From positions 1 through 64,000 of the forward strand of contig NZ_JADYVE010000019.1 in assembly GCF_020193655.1 (NCBI RefSeq): DNA of 64,000 nt. Direction: 5' to 3'. The DNA comes from Ensifer sp. IC3342 (GTDB lineage: Bacteria > Pseudomonadota > Alphaproteobacteria > Rhizobiales > Rhizobiaceae). Under the pieces are notes generated by a model. It did no database searches and was not told where the DNA came from. It worked only from the letters and a program-made list of their open reading frames with translations. Below are positions 1 through 9,071 of the stretch, piece after piece; the first letter of the stretch is position 1, and each line of letters begins with the position of its first letter. The translations under genes and the position numbers were made by a program.

Positions 1-2
1 AT

Positions 3-140
3 CCCCTGTCGATCAGCGACGGCGAACTGAAGGACATCTGCGATCGGCTCAACTCGACACCGCGGAAGTGCCTCGGCTACCGAACGCCGGCGGAAGTCTT
101 CCGCAAGAAACTGCTCGCGCAAATGCGACGTGTCGGTTAG
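3..140 (+). pseudogene. IS30-family transposase, C-terminal end (runs off the window)
   Basis: An open frame enters from the left edge and stops at 140, giving 45 residues. It contains the ending typical of IS30 transposases: a stretch like LNSTPRKCLGYRTPAEVF followed by a basic tail. In these enzymes this region lies just after the last acidic residue of the DDE integrase core. Only the tail is visible, so it cannot be said whether the element is intact further left. No terminal inverted repeat was identified in the bases that follow. Confidence 0.8.
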
Positions 141-319
141 CCTCACACGCTTAAGTCGCAGTTCGGCATGAACTTACACATCTTGAATGCCAGTTCCGGC
201 CTGCGTCATGAACGTCCACTCTGTCGGGAATCCGGCCATTTGATGCAGTTGTGTCGAACTTCCCCCCTCCACCCTCCCACGCTGAATGGCAACCGGAAAA
301 ATCGAGCCGAAACGGACGG

Positions 320-1366
320 TCAGGTGACGGCGAAACGCACGATTGCAACCTTGGTCCCCTCGGGGCCGGCGCTGGTCTCAAGCCGGGCACCCAATTGTTC
401 GACCACGGCTTTGACGATTGTGGTTCCCAATCCTGGTCCCATAGTTGGTTCACTTTTACCAACGCCGTTATCCGAGACAGTCAACTGCCAATCGGCGGCA
501 TCGACCTCGTATGTGATAAGAACCTGGGCATCCGCACGCGGAGTTGGAAAGGCGTGTTTTATCGCGTTGATGAGGAGTTCAGTGACGATGAGACCGACGT
601 TGACGGCTACGCCTGAATCCACCTCCGCATGATCTGCCCTCACTCTTACTGCGATCGTCTGCCGCTCCCCGATCATCGATGCGGCGAGGCTGCTGCACAG
701 CTTGCTTAGGTAGGAGCCCATCTCGACCTTGTCGACGACCGCGGACGAGTTGAGGTGCTGTTGCACCGCCGCGACACTCATCACGCGCTGCCGGGCTTCT
801 TCCAGATGATGCCTGGTTTCTTCGGAGCTCACTGCGCGAGCCTTGAGCATCAAAATGCTCGCAATGATCTGAAGGCTGTTGGCGACGCGATGCTGGAGTT
901 CCTGCAGAAGAACATTTTTCTGTCTCAGCAGTTCTTCGGTTTGCGCGAGAAGTTCGTCTTTCTGGCGTTCGGCCAGGCGATGCGCCGTGACATCGACAAA
1001 TCCTAGCAGAATGGTGGAGTTTGTCTTGCCGTCGAACAGAACGCTGCGCGCGCTCAGAACCATGATCTTCGGGCCGACATTGGGGAAGTCGTGCTCGACC
1101 TCGAAATTCTCCATCGGCTTCTTTTTGCCCACGACCTTTTCGAGAAGGTTGCGCAACGCGGGAATATCCCACTGGCCATTGCCAAGCTCATAAAGCGGTC
1201 GATTTAGCGTGTCGGCAGGATTGACGGCGAAGGTTCGATAAAATGAATGGCTGGCCATGATCACCGCGAGCTTGTCGTCGAGAACGACAAAAGGCTCCGG
1301 GATCGTGTCAACAATCGCAACCGCTAGGGTGCGCGCGTCCTCGAAGCTTTGGATGCTCGAAATCAT
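320..1366 (-). CDS. PAS-containing sensor histidine kinase, HisKA_2 family
   Basis: This 348-residue protein has no membrane segment and is probably cytosolic. A PAS-like domain (about residues 10-130) is followed by a coiled-coil linker (130-155). A HisKA_2 dimerisation domain follows, with the phospho-accepting His159 in QELQHRVANSLQII. The HATPase domain has an N-box in TELLINAIKHAF and a glycine-rich GPGLGTTIV. Kinases of this class are common in rhizobia and often feed response regulators such as PhyR of the general stress response. That link is only suggestive here, because no regulator gene lies next door. The ATG at 1366 was chosen because the PAS domain begins soon after it. Confidence 0.85.
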   Translation of the reverse strand: MISSIQSFEDARTLAVAIVDTIPEPFVVLDDKLAVIMASHSFYRTFAVNPADTLNRPLYELGNGQWDIPALRNLLEKVVGKKKPMENFEVEHDFPNVGPKIMVLSARSVLFDGKTNSTILLGFVDVTAHRLAERQKDELLAQTEELLRQKNVLLQELQHRVANSLQIIASILMLKARAVSSEETRHHLEEARQRVMSVAAVQQHLNSSAVVDKVEMGSYLSKLCSSLAASMIGERQTIAVRVRADHAEVDSGVAVNVGLIVTELLINAIKHAFPTPRADAQVLITYEVDAADWQLTVSDNGVGKSEPTMGPGLGTTIVKAVVEQLGARLETSAGPEGTKVAIVRFAVT

Positions 1367-1713
1367 TTCTAAGCCGTCCTGGAAAGAACAAGCACGGATG
1401 GAAAACCTCTCAACTCTTAATTTTCGTACGGCGGTCCCGCCAAATCAAGAAGAAAGCACCAGACGCATCAATGGGAGTTTGCGACGCGTTGCGGAAGTTC
1501 GTCAAACGCGGCATCTCCCAACGGGCTGCTCGTCAGTTTCAGTCCGACGTATGCGACGAGTCCCGCCACCAGCAGCGCCGGCACCATCGAACCAAGCGCG
1601 ACCTTCTGCAGCTCGTCCTTGCATTACGATGTGCGTTTTCTCAAAGGCTCGGCACTCGCGCTCGCTCTAAATCCGATCGCCGACATGTGGTAGTGTGATA
1701 TTGGGCTGGAACT
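1367..1713. other. Intergenic stretch between divergent genes
   Basis: The 347 bases between the histidine kinase and the cyclase-hydrolase gene should carry both promoters. On the minus strand about 1479-1590 could encode a 39-residue peptide with one membrane segment (VPALLVAGLVAYVGLKL). It would start at an ATG without a clear ribosome site, so it is not called as a gene. Confidence 0.4.
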
Positions 1714-3123
1714 TTGGGGACGCGCTCTGTGGAACGCCGCTTGACCGCGATACTGGCCGTCGACATGGCAGGCTATAGCCGCCTCATGGAGCAACATGAG
1801 GAAGATATCCTTACGCGTCAGAAGGTGTACCGCAGGGAGTTGTTCGATCCGCAGATCGCGAGTCGTGGAGGCCGCATCGTCAAGACCACGGGCGACGGGA
1901 TGTTGGTCCAATTCGCTTCAGCACAGGATGCCGTCCGCTGCGCCATCAACATCCAGGTGGCTATGGCAGACCGCGAGGGGACGTCACTGGAAGACCGTCG
2001 CATTCTCTACCGCCTCGGGATCAATCTCGGGGATGTCCTCTTCGAGGATGGAGATATCTTCGGCGACGGCGTCAATGTGGCTTCCCGCCTTGAGGGGCTG
2101 GCGAAGGCAGGCGGCATCTGCATCTCCGACATTGTACATCAAGCGGTCGCGGATAAGATCAAAGTACCTTTTCGCGACATGGGCAACCAGCGGGTGAAGA
2201 ATATCTCCCGCCCCATCCGCGTCTGGCAGTGGACACCCGACGCTTCGCTGCCTAGCCCGGAGCTTCCCAAAGCTGCGCAGCAACAACAGGTTCAGTTCGC
2301 CGCTGCCCCAGACGGAGTGCAGCTCGCCTGGGCCAGTATTGGCCAAGGGATGCCGGTGCTGAAGGCACCGAATTGGCTGAACCATCTGGAGTACGAATGG
2401 CGCAGTCCAATCTGGCACCCGTGGCTGGTCAGGTTGGCGAGGCTGAGCCGGCTGGTACGATTCGACCAGCGGGGAAATGGCCTATCGGACTGGGGAGTCG
2501 AAGCTGTATCCGAGGAGGCAATGACTGGCGACATGTCGACCGTCGCAGCCGCTGCTGGACTGAGCCGGTTCGCGCTTCTCGGCATTTCGCAAGGATGCTC
2601 ATTCAGTGTCCGCTACGCCGTGGAGAATCCCGAGCAGGTGACCTGCCTCGTCCTCTTGGGTGGATTTCTTCGGGGTCGGCTCAAGCGGACGCAACCGGAC
2701 CAAAAGCACCTTTATGAAGTCGGAACGATGATGATCCGCGACGGCTGGGGCTCGACCAATCCAGTCTTCAGGCACTTTTTTACAACAACCTTCATGCCCG
2801 ACGCTCAGCCCGAGATGGCTGCGAGTTTCGACGAACTTCAGCGCATTGCCACGAGTCCCGAAGCGGCGATGCGGATCTGGAAAATGAACTGCACGGTCGA
2901 TGTGACGGCGTTGGCGACGCAGGTCAATGTTCCGACGCTCGTCCTGCATTGCATCGGCGATCGCGTTGTGCCGATAGAGGAAGGGCGCCTCATGGCTACG
3001 CTTATTCCTAACGCGACCTTCGTCGAGCTTCCTGGCAACAATCATGTGCTCATGGAGGACACGGCTGCCTTCGAACAGTTCTTCGATGAGTACTCCAGGT
3101 TCCTGACAGCGTACAACCAGTGA
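1714..3123 (+). CDS. Class III nucleotidyl cyclase domain fused to an alpha/beta hydrolase
   Basis: The protein has 469 residues in two parts. Residues 5-170 form a class III adenylate/guanylate cyclase domain with the metal-binding Asp17 (AVDMAGYS) and Asp61 (TTGDGML), plus Asn121 and Arg125 in GDGVNVASRL. So it looks catalytically competent. Residues 198-465 form an alpha/beta hydrolase with nucleophile Ser292 in GISQG, likely acid Asp416 (IGDRVVP) and likely base His444 (GNNHVLM). Rhizobia encode many cyclases of this type, usually with TolB/TPR tails. The hydrolase tail is a rarer variant and might act on, or be controlled by, a small ligand. The start is a TTG; a GTG five codons later (1729) is an alternative. 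Confidence 0.85.
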   Translation: MGTRSVERRLTAILAVDMAGYSRLMEQHEEDILTRQKVYRRELFDPQIASRGGRIVKTTGDGMLVQFASAQDAVRCAINIQVAMADREGTSLEDRRILYRLGINLGDVLFEDGDIFGDGVNVASRLEGLAKAGGICISDIVHQAVADKIKVPFRDMGNQRVKNISRPIRVWQWTPDASLPSPELPKAAQQQQVQFAAAPDGVQLAWASIGQGMPVLKAPNWLNHLEYEWRSPIWHPWLVRLARLSRLVRFDQRGNGLSDWGVEAVSEEAMTGDMSTVAAAAGLSRFALLGISQGCSFSVRYAVENPEQVTCLVLLGGFLRGRLKRTQPDQKHLYEVGTMMIRDGWGSTNPVFRHFFTTTFMPDAQPEMAASFDELQRIATSPEAAMRIWKMNCTVDVTALATQVNVPTLVLHCIGDRVVPIEEGRLMATLIPNATFVELPGNNHVLMEDTAAFEQFFDEYSRFLTAYNQ

Positions 3124-3412
3124 ATGGCCGATATAGGCGCGCAAGGCGGCTTTCACCGGTTTCGCTTTGAACCCCTGCTGTCCACCCAATCGCGACGGAT
3201 AGGAACCGGAAGAAGCGACCCTTTGCTGCCGCTCGTGGTTACGAGCCGGAATTTCCGATGCCGGCCCAAACCGGTCATTGGCCGTCGCAAAACTCCAACT
3301 TTTGCGACAGAGTTTTGCGGCGAGAATCCTCGAACGCTTTCAGGAAGGACCGGAGTGTCGCAAAAGTCAGGATTTGTGCGGCGAACCATCCTCGTGGAAG
3401 GGCAGCACCGGC

Positions 3413-3865
3413 CTACAGTGGCTTTCGGAAGAACACGACGCGCTGTGTCTCCTCAAATCCTAAAGCGGTATGGAGCGCATGGCTGGCTGAATTCTCAAGC
3501 AGCGCGTCAGAGCCAAACTCAACACACCCAAGCGACTTCCCCCAATCGGCAACGGCATTGCAAAGCAATCGTGCGACACCCTTTCGCCTGTCAACGGGCC
3601 GGACATAAATCCCTTCGAGGAATAGAACGGGCGAGCTGCTGCGTCCATTCACATAATCATGTCGCAAAGTGGCCTCAGCAAACCCGACAGCGTCATTCTC
3701 AGCATTTCGAGCGATGAACGCGACGGCTTCTCCACTTTTTGAAAGAAACGCCCGGCCCAACTCAGCTCGATGATCTTCGAGCGAGTGATGCGGCCACAGC
3801 GCAACGCGAAGCTCCGCCCACGACTCAACATCTTGTATGGTCCCAATCTCGATAATCGATTCCAT
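3413..3865 (-). CDS. Aminoglycoside 6'-N-acetyltransferase-like GNAT protein
   Basis: The 150-residue product is a compact GNAT acetyltransferase. It resembles AAC(6')-I enzymes from end to end: WAELRVALWPHHSLEDHRAE near the N-terminus, RHDYVNG, LEGIYVRP, the acetyl-CoA loop RRKGVA, and the ending ALGFEETQRVVFFRKPL. AAC(6') enzymes transfer acetyl from acetyl-CoA to the 6'-amino group of aminoglycosides such as kanamycin, tobramycin or amikacin. Activity cannot be read from sequence, and many chromosomal relatives give weak or no resistance. The ATG at 3865 follows an AAAGAGAA-type ribosome site. The frame stays open further upstream, but the homology starts here. Confidence 0.8.
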   Translation of the reverse strand: MESIIEIGTIQDVESWAELRVALWPHHSLEDHRAELGRAFLSKSGEAVAFIARNAENDAVGFAEATLRHDYVNGRSSSPVLFLEGIYVRPVDRRKGVARLLCNAVADWGKSLGCVEFGSDALLENSASHALHTALGFEETQRVVFFRKPL

Positions 3866-4094
3866 ATTGTGGTTCTCTTTTGTCGCGAAATTCCCGATTA
3901 AAGCGATACTTGTTTTCCTGCCCGAATGCTCGGGCGCGTGCTGAAGCATTTTGATCCACCGCCTCAAAGGAGCTTGCGGTCAGAATCCCCCCAAATAGGT
4001 AAGGAAAATCGCTGTGATTCTTCGGAGAAGGCGTGCTCCAGACTGCTTCAATTTGGTGCATAGTAACGGCTGAGGGCGGTATCAACAAAAAAAG

Positions 4095-4589
4095 GTGAGG
4101 TCGGTGACTGATGCAACCAGCTTAATGAGCGCACGAGGTTTGGTTGAAATAACCGATCCGGAATTTGACAGGCCGGTCTTCCGCCAGTCGGGTTTCGACG
4201 GCATCCTTACCGCGAAGGAGATGGATGAAAAGATCTCGGCTTGGCTCAAGAAAACGCGCGAGGCGAAAGGCATCTCCCGCGCCGATTTGGCGCATTTGCT
4301 AGGACTCTCGGTATCTGTTTACGGCAGATACGAGCGAGGCTCAGAAGCTCGGTTGTCGATCCCTCGCCTGATTCATCTCTGTGAGATCATGGGCCTTATG
4401 CCTCTCGATATGATCTTTGACACAGCGCCGCACTTGTGGGGCAAGACGCTTGAAGAAGCAGAGGACCGCCTGACATTGATGAAGCTCGTCGAACGATTGC
4501 CGCAAGACACCATGCGCGATCTGATCCGGCTTCTGAAACGCATGACCCCAGGCGAACCAGCAGCCGATAGCATGAGCGATGGCCGCTAA
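4095..4589 (+). CDS. XRE-family helix-turn-helix regulator
   Basis: A 164-residue protein. After a non-conserved N-terminal arm of about 50 residues comes a Cro/CI-type helix-turn-helix (about 52-110) with the pattern TREAKGISRADLAHLLGLSV, then YGRYERG. The remaining 50 residues are helical (LVERLPQDTMRDLIRLLKRM) and may mediate dimerisation. The annotated start is GTG; an in-frame GTG at 4104 is also possible. It is divergent from the AAC(6')-like gene, with about 230 bases between them, so it might regulate itself or that gene. No operator was identified. Confidence 0.8.
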   Translation: MRSVTDATSLMSARGLVEITDPEFDRPVFRQSGFDGILTAKEMDEKISAWLKKTREAKGISRADLAHLLGLSVSVYGRYERGSEARLSIPRLIHLCEIMGLMPLDMIFDTAPHLWGKTLEEAEDRLTLMKLVERLPQDTMRDLIRLLKRMTPGEPAADSMSDGR

Positions 4590-4624
4590 GCGGGCGCGGT
4601 CCTCCTTTGCAAGTCAGGCTGGGG

Positions 4625-4770
4625 CATTGAAAACGGCAGCCGCCCCACTCCCGTTTACCACAGGCTCCGGCCTTCTCTTCGGCGCAATGAGAAGGCGCGT
4701 TCAGGCCTCCGCCTGCTTCACTCCGCCCATAGGGGGCGGAGTGGAAAACGGGAGTGGGGCGGGACTTCTT
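4625..4770. repeat. Palindromic intergenic element with nested hairpins (RIME-like)
   Basis: Outer arms of 16 bases at 4641-4656 and 4746-4761 are exact inverted repeats. Inside them are two further hairpins. One pairs GCCTTCTC with GAGAAGGC, and the other pairs CACTCCGCCC (about 4719-4728) with GGGCGGAGTG (4734-4743). This architecture resembles the short palindromic mosaic elements scattered through rhizobial intergenic regions, such as RIME. The family name is a guess from architecture only. Confidence 0.55.
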
Positions 4771-5002
4771 CTATTCCAGGGCTGCCTTTGCAGGCGCGCG
4801 CTGAGGTCTGCCTAGCGCGACCCAGCAGAATCAAGAGCCCGCCCACCAAGCGCAGCGCAAAGAGCAACCGGAATTCCGCATTGCCGCCAGCTTTCGAGTG
4901 GCGCTGACCTTGAGCGTCGCATCAAATTTTTGAATCGATCGGCGATGATTGATTCATAAATGTCGTTGGACGGCGAACCCTTGAGCGGCCAAGGTTGGGG
5001 GC

Positions 5003-5251
5003 ATGACCCAGCTTTGGTTCCGCCTGTACGTTCAGCGCATCGACACAACCAGAAACATGGCACGTTTCTATGCAATGTCGATCGAACCGGATCTCTTCGG
5101 CGGCTCCGCGCTGGTTCGTCGCTGGGGCCGTATCGGCACTCGCGGCCGAGAGCGCGTTGATCTGTTTAAGGATGAGCGTCAAGCGATCGGTCACTTCCTT
5201 TTCTTGGCTCGCCAGAAACGCGGGCGCGGTAACAGGCCACAATCCTCTTGA
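5003..5251 (+). CDS. WGR-domain protein
   Basis: An 82-residue protein made almost entirely of one WGR domain. The diagnostic ALVRRWGRIGTRGRE sits in the middle, and a helix (DERQAIGHFLFLARQKRGRG) ends the protein. WGR domains bind nucleic acid or assist DNA-repair proteins such as PARP and some ligases. Small stand-alone versions are common in rhizobia, often on plasmids, and their role is not established. The same C-terminal segment recurs as a fragment at 39977-40078. The ribosome site is weak (GGGGGC). Confidence 0.8.
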   Translation: MTQLWFRLYVQRIDTTRNMARFYAMSIEPDLFGGSALVRRWGRIGTRGRERVDLFKDERQAIGHFLFLARQKRGRGNRPQSS

Positions 5252-5940
5252 GGACTGAAGTATCGATGCTTATCTCGCCGGGCGGGGGGGAAGGATGAAC
5301 GGTAACATCGTTCAATATACCTCATGCCGACGACGACTCCTGTTCGCAAGAAGATGGGCCTGAAGTTCGGCTGATGACGCCGCCCGGGCGTGGTGGATCA
5401 CACAGCGCCATCTGGGCGGGAAACCGGGGCGGACTGCCCGAAGGACGCGGCGTGAAAGGCCGGGCGGCATCGGCCGCCGTCATGGCCAACACGGGCCTTC
5501 GCCGGGGCGTCCGCTCCCGAATGCTGGCGCGGGCAGCGCATTGACGACAAGGCGCCGTCCGGCAGAGACGCAAGAAACCAAGGGACGCCAACGCGAAGGA
5601 GCCTGGGACCGACCTCGTGGTGCACCGGCGGATCCGTTTCCACTCACGGGACGCGAAGGAGGAGCGGCGCAAGTGGCCCAAGCAACAATTCTCCAGCCAA
5701 CTGGCGGCAGAAAAGCGAACGAGCGGTTAACGCGTATGTCTGGCTGCCTTCGCAACTCGCAAGGTTCACTGGAGACGTTACCGGAGCCTAAACAAGGCCG
5801 GCCGGTGTGGTGCTGTGTTGGATGATCCGCGAGGAAGCGGAGGGTCGCAGGGGGCGCGCGAATCGGGCCCTGTGGCGGCTTGAAATCGCCTTCCGTCGGC
5901 CTACCTACCATTGCGTTGCCTACCTTGAAGGAGTGCAGCC
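5252..5940. other. Gap without a recognised gene
   Basis: About 690 bases are GC-rich and open in several frames, but none gives a recognisable family or a convincing start. AAGGAG at about 5928 is the ribosome site of the next gene. The promoter of the adenosine-kinase-family gene presumably lies here, but no clear consensus is visible. Confidence 0.4.
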
Positions 5941-6426
5941 ATGGAACTTACCGTGGTGCCCATCGTCAAGCCGGACGCGTCCAACTTCATTTTTGGCCAG
6001 GCGCACTTCATCAAGACTGTGGAAGACCTCCATGAGGCACTGGTGGGCGCGGTCCCTGGCATTCGCTTCGGGCTGGCCTTCTGCGAGGCCTCCGGTAAGC
6101 GGCTGGTGCGCTGGTCGGGTAATGACGAAGCCGCACTTGCCGTCGCACGCGACAACGCGTTGGCCATTGGCGCCGGCCATACCTTTCTGATCTTCCTGGG
6201 CGACGGATTCTTTCCCGTCAACGTGCTGGCTGCAGTGCGCGCGGTCCCCGAGGTCTGCCGCATCTACTGCGCGACGGCCAACCCGACACAGGTGATCGTG
6301 GCGCAAACGGAACTGGGTCGCGGCGTGCTCGGCGTGGTGGATGGCGCCTCACCGCTGGGTGTCGAAACCGACGCCGATATTGCGTGGCGGAAAGACCTGC
6401 TGCGACAGATCGGCTACAAGCTGTAG
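5941..6426 (+). CDS. Adenosine-specific kinase family protein (COG1839, PF04008)
   Basis: This 161-residue cytosolic protein matches the small Adenosine_kin family along its full length. The recognisable blocks are ANFIFGQAHFIKTVEDLHEAL, FGLAFCEASGKRLVRWSGND, HTFLIFLGDGFFPVNVLAAV, the CRIYCATANP stretch and ETDADIAWRK. The family is annotated as an adenosine-specific kinase or adenosine-binding protein, but its physiological substrate is poorly established. The length is normal. A good AAGGAG ribosome site sits about 7 bases upstream of the ATG. It appears monocistronic. Confidence 0.85.
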   Translation: MELTVVPIVKPDASNFIFGQAHFIKTVEDLHEALVGAVPGIRFGLAFCEASGKRLVRWSGNDEAALAVARDNALAIGAGHTFLIFLGDGFFPVNVLAAVRAVPEVCRIYCATANPTQVIVAQTELGRGVLGVVDGASPLGVETDADIAWRKDLLRQIGYKL

Positions 6427-7196
6427 TGGCTGGGTGAAGGTGCGGAGCATAAAGCACGCCGGCGTGAAAAGCATGACAGCCATCCAAGCGTCATCAGCCC
6501 CGGTAGCCTCCCCGGCAAAGGGGAAGAATGGTGCTTTGGTTTCACAATAGGCAACGACCAAGCGCAACCAGCGCTCGTGCCCCAAGACGACATTCGCGAC
6601 AAACATTCGGATGCCCCCTTTACCCCGAAATGCGGTCCAGGGCACATCGGCCTTGACGCGATCGCGAAGCAGCTGACCGCTGGAGGTGTGCTTCTGCGGG
6701 TATCGGAGAGATTCGGACTGACCAGTCCGACTCAATGAGAGGTCTTGTCATACGAGCCATCTCCCCGAGATTCCCGGCCGTTGGAGCAGAATGTACATCT
6801 GGTCCTCTATCGGCACTACAAGAGCGAACCAGAAACATCTCGGTACCGGATATGATGTATCGCGAGGACCTCTCTGCGCGATTGAGCACGCTGAAAATGC
6901 GGAACACGCAATTGAAATAATTGATCAAATTGGAAACGACAGCTCCAGCTTGGCGGCCGCGATCGAATTCACACAGACGATTCGCCTGCCGATCGATCCG
7001 CCAATGCGGGATGATGTGCAGGAGGCGTCGCAGCCGAACGCGCGCTTGATGATCTCTGGCTGCAGTGGATGATGCCTTTCGGGAGTCCATCCGGTCCATG
7101 TCACATCTCGCCCCCAAACGGCTTCGAGTGACGGCAGAGCGACTTCTGTCGCATTTGGGGGCAGCTCGTTGCATGAATTCGATTGAGCGACGCGCT
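6427..7196. other. Gap with only weak open frames
   Basis: The stretch has long overlapping frames on both strands, but none matches a family I recognise. The most protein-like is a plus-strand segment at about 6850-7010 (AIEHAENAEHAIEIIDQI), which lacks a ribosome site and may be a remnant. The stop codon of the ABC transporter gene at 7197 comes in from the right. Confidence 0.35.
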
Positions 7197-9071
7197 TTAG
7201 CGATCCACGGGCCATTTTTGCGTATGCGGTCTCACGCGCGGGGGACCGACGGGGCCGATCATCGGTATTGATAGCGTTGTCTTGGTCACGTCGCCGTCGG
7301 CGATGGTGAGCAGGCTGTCAAAGAACTCCTCGCCGCTTGCCGATTTCGGAAGCTTGGCGCCGTGCATGATGCTGATCACCGTCGCTCCAGGGCAATGGTC
7401 CCTGATGGCTTGGTGAAACGCGATCGACGCCTGCCTGTCGAGGGCACTGGTCGGTTCATCGAGAAACAGGAGCTCCGGGCGGTGCAGCAGGATCCGCGCC
7501 AGAACGACCTTCTGCTTCTGGCCGCCGGAAAGCAGCTGATCCCAGCGCTGGTTGTCCCGCCCCTCCTTGCCAAGGTTGCCGACGAACCCGCTAAGGCTGG
7601 CTTTGCGGAGCGCTGCGATAACCTCGGCGTCCGAGTAGGCCTCGACGGGCTCGGGCAGGCATATCAATTCCTTCAGCGATATGTGCGGCAGCTTTACGTC
7701 CTGCGCGGCATAGAGACTCCGCACATTCCTGGGCAAAACGACCGCGCCGCGGCCGTGCGGCCAAAAGCCGTTGATCGCCTTGAGAAGAGACGACTTGCCG
7801 CTGCCCGATTCGCCGACGAGAAGGGTCCACTCGCCGCGATCGAAGTGAAGGCGCCCGGTCGAGACGAAGGGCTCATCCTCGCCCGGGTGCATCAGCTCGA
7901 GATGCCGGATCGTCAAGCCAAACTCAGGATCCTGTCCGGTGTAGCGCAACTCGGAGTGGCCGGTACGGGCATAGAAATCGCGCGGCTTCTGCGCATCCTC
8001 GATCGCCTTGGCGAGGTCGGTTACGCGGCTTGCGTTCGCCCTGAGCCTCGCTATGTCGGGCATGACGTGGATGAACCACGAGAAATCGTTGATGATGGCG
8101 TTGGCGAGCTCCGCACCGGTGACATAGGCCTGCAGGCTGAGCCTTGCCTCCGCATAGGGAAGCAGCCCGGGCGCATAGGCAACGATGCGCGATGCGAAGA
8201 GGTTGTAGACGAGCTCGAATCCCATGTAGCTCGCGGTAAGGATATTGAGCCTTGCCCAGGTGTGGTCGACGTCGCGATAGCGTCGCCTGTGGATCCCTCT
8301 CTGCGCGCCTTCGCCGCCGGAGGCCGCGACATGGAAACTGTTGTGGAGGAGTGTGGTCAGTTCGCGGCGATAGCTGCCTTCCGCCCATTGCATCCTGACA
8401 TCCAGACTTTGCTGAATCGCGCCCAGCTTTGCGGCCAAAAACGTGTTCAGGGGAACGTAGGCGATGACGGCCACAAGGGTCAGGCAGGCGCTGGCGTAAT
8501 TGCCGAGGAACTCCAGTCCGGTGACCTTGGTGGAGGTCTCGATAATCTTGCCACCGACGAAGAAGAGCGACAGGATCACGCCGCTGATGCCCATGGCGAG
8601 GCCTATTGCGCCACCGGTCATGCCCTTGATCGATTCCTGGATGCGTTGATCGATATTGTCCGGCACACCGGCTTCAGATGGAATGTGGTCCTCAGCGCCA
8701 TATTGCAGATGCAAATGCGTGTGATTGCGGTCGAGCAGTGCGTCGTTGAACCGCCGGTCAAGCCAGGCCCGCCATTTGCGATGCAGGGTCGTCGAAAAGA
8801 AGTGGCGGACCGCGATGAAACCGATTTCCTTCAGCACGACGATCCCCGCCAAGGTCGCCGCGGTGATGAGAAGCGACCTGAGCGTCGTCGGGTTTTCCGG
8901 ATGGTGCATGAAGGCAATGGCGCTGACAAGTTCGCCCGACGCCTCGGCGAACCAGACGCTTGCCATTGCCGAGAGGGCCGTTAGCACGACGATGATTGCC
9001 GCCAGCCCCCAAGCCTCGCGCCATCTGTCGGAGAACCAATAGGCCCACATCAGCCCCCAAAAGCTGCGCAT
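7197..9071 (-). CDS. ABC transporter, fused permease/ATPase, BacA/YddA type
   Basis: About 624 residues. The N-terminal half is an ABC_membrane_2 (SbmA/BacA-like) permease with about six membrane segments, starting near WGLAAIIVVLTALSAMASVW and including the HRKWRAWLDRRF signature of this family. The C-terminal half is an ATPase with Walker A GESGSGKSS (about residue 418), signature LSGGQKQK (about 513) and Walker B LLFLDEPTSALD (about 535). Relatives are half-transporters that dimerise in the inner membrane and move peptides, very-long-chain acyl groups or cobalamin-like molecules. BacA itself is needed for symbiosis in Sinorhizobium but lacks an ATPase. The frame is open upstream to 9500, but the homology begins at the ATG at 9071. 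Confidence 0.85.
   Translation of the reverse strand: MRSFWGLMWAYWFSDRWREAWGLAAIIVVLTALSAMASVWFAEASGELVSAIAFMHHPENPTTLRSLLITAATLAGIVVLKEIGFIAVRHFFSTTLHRKWRAWLDRRFNDALLDRNHTHLHLQYGAEDHIPSEAGVPDNIDQRIQESIKGMTGGAIGLAMGISGVILSLFFVGGKIIETSTKVTGLEFLGNYASACLTLVAVIAYVPLNTFLAAKLGAIQQSLDVRMQWAEGSYRRELTTLLHNSFHVAASGGEGAQRGIHRRRYRDVDHTWARLNILTASYMGFELVYNLFASRIVAYAPGLLPYAEARLSLQAYVTGAELANAIINDFSWFIHVMPDIARLRANASRVTDLAKAIEDAQKPRDFYARTGHSELRYTGQDPEFGLTIRHLELMHPGEDEPFVSTGRLHFDRGEWTLLVGESGSGKSSLLKAINGFWPHGRGAVVLPRNVRSLYAAQDVKLPHISLKELICLPEPVEAYSDAEVIAALRKASLSGFVGNLGKEGRDNQRWDQLLSGGQKQKVVLARILLHRPELLFLDEPTSALDRQASIAFHQAIRDHCPGATVISIMHGAKLPKSASGEEFFDSLLTIADGDVTKTTLSIPMIGPVGPPRVRPHTQKWPVDR

Noticed and set aside
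6349-7174. Minus-strand frames of 128 and 184 codons
   Set aside because: They overlap the end of the adenosine-kinase-family gene or lack any start signal and family; they are treated as non-coding.
7362-8984. A 540-codon plus-strand frame
   Set aside because: It runs antisense through the ABC transporter gene, whose Walker motifs and permease signature are unambiguous on the minus strand.
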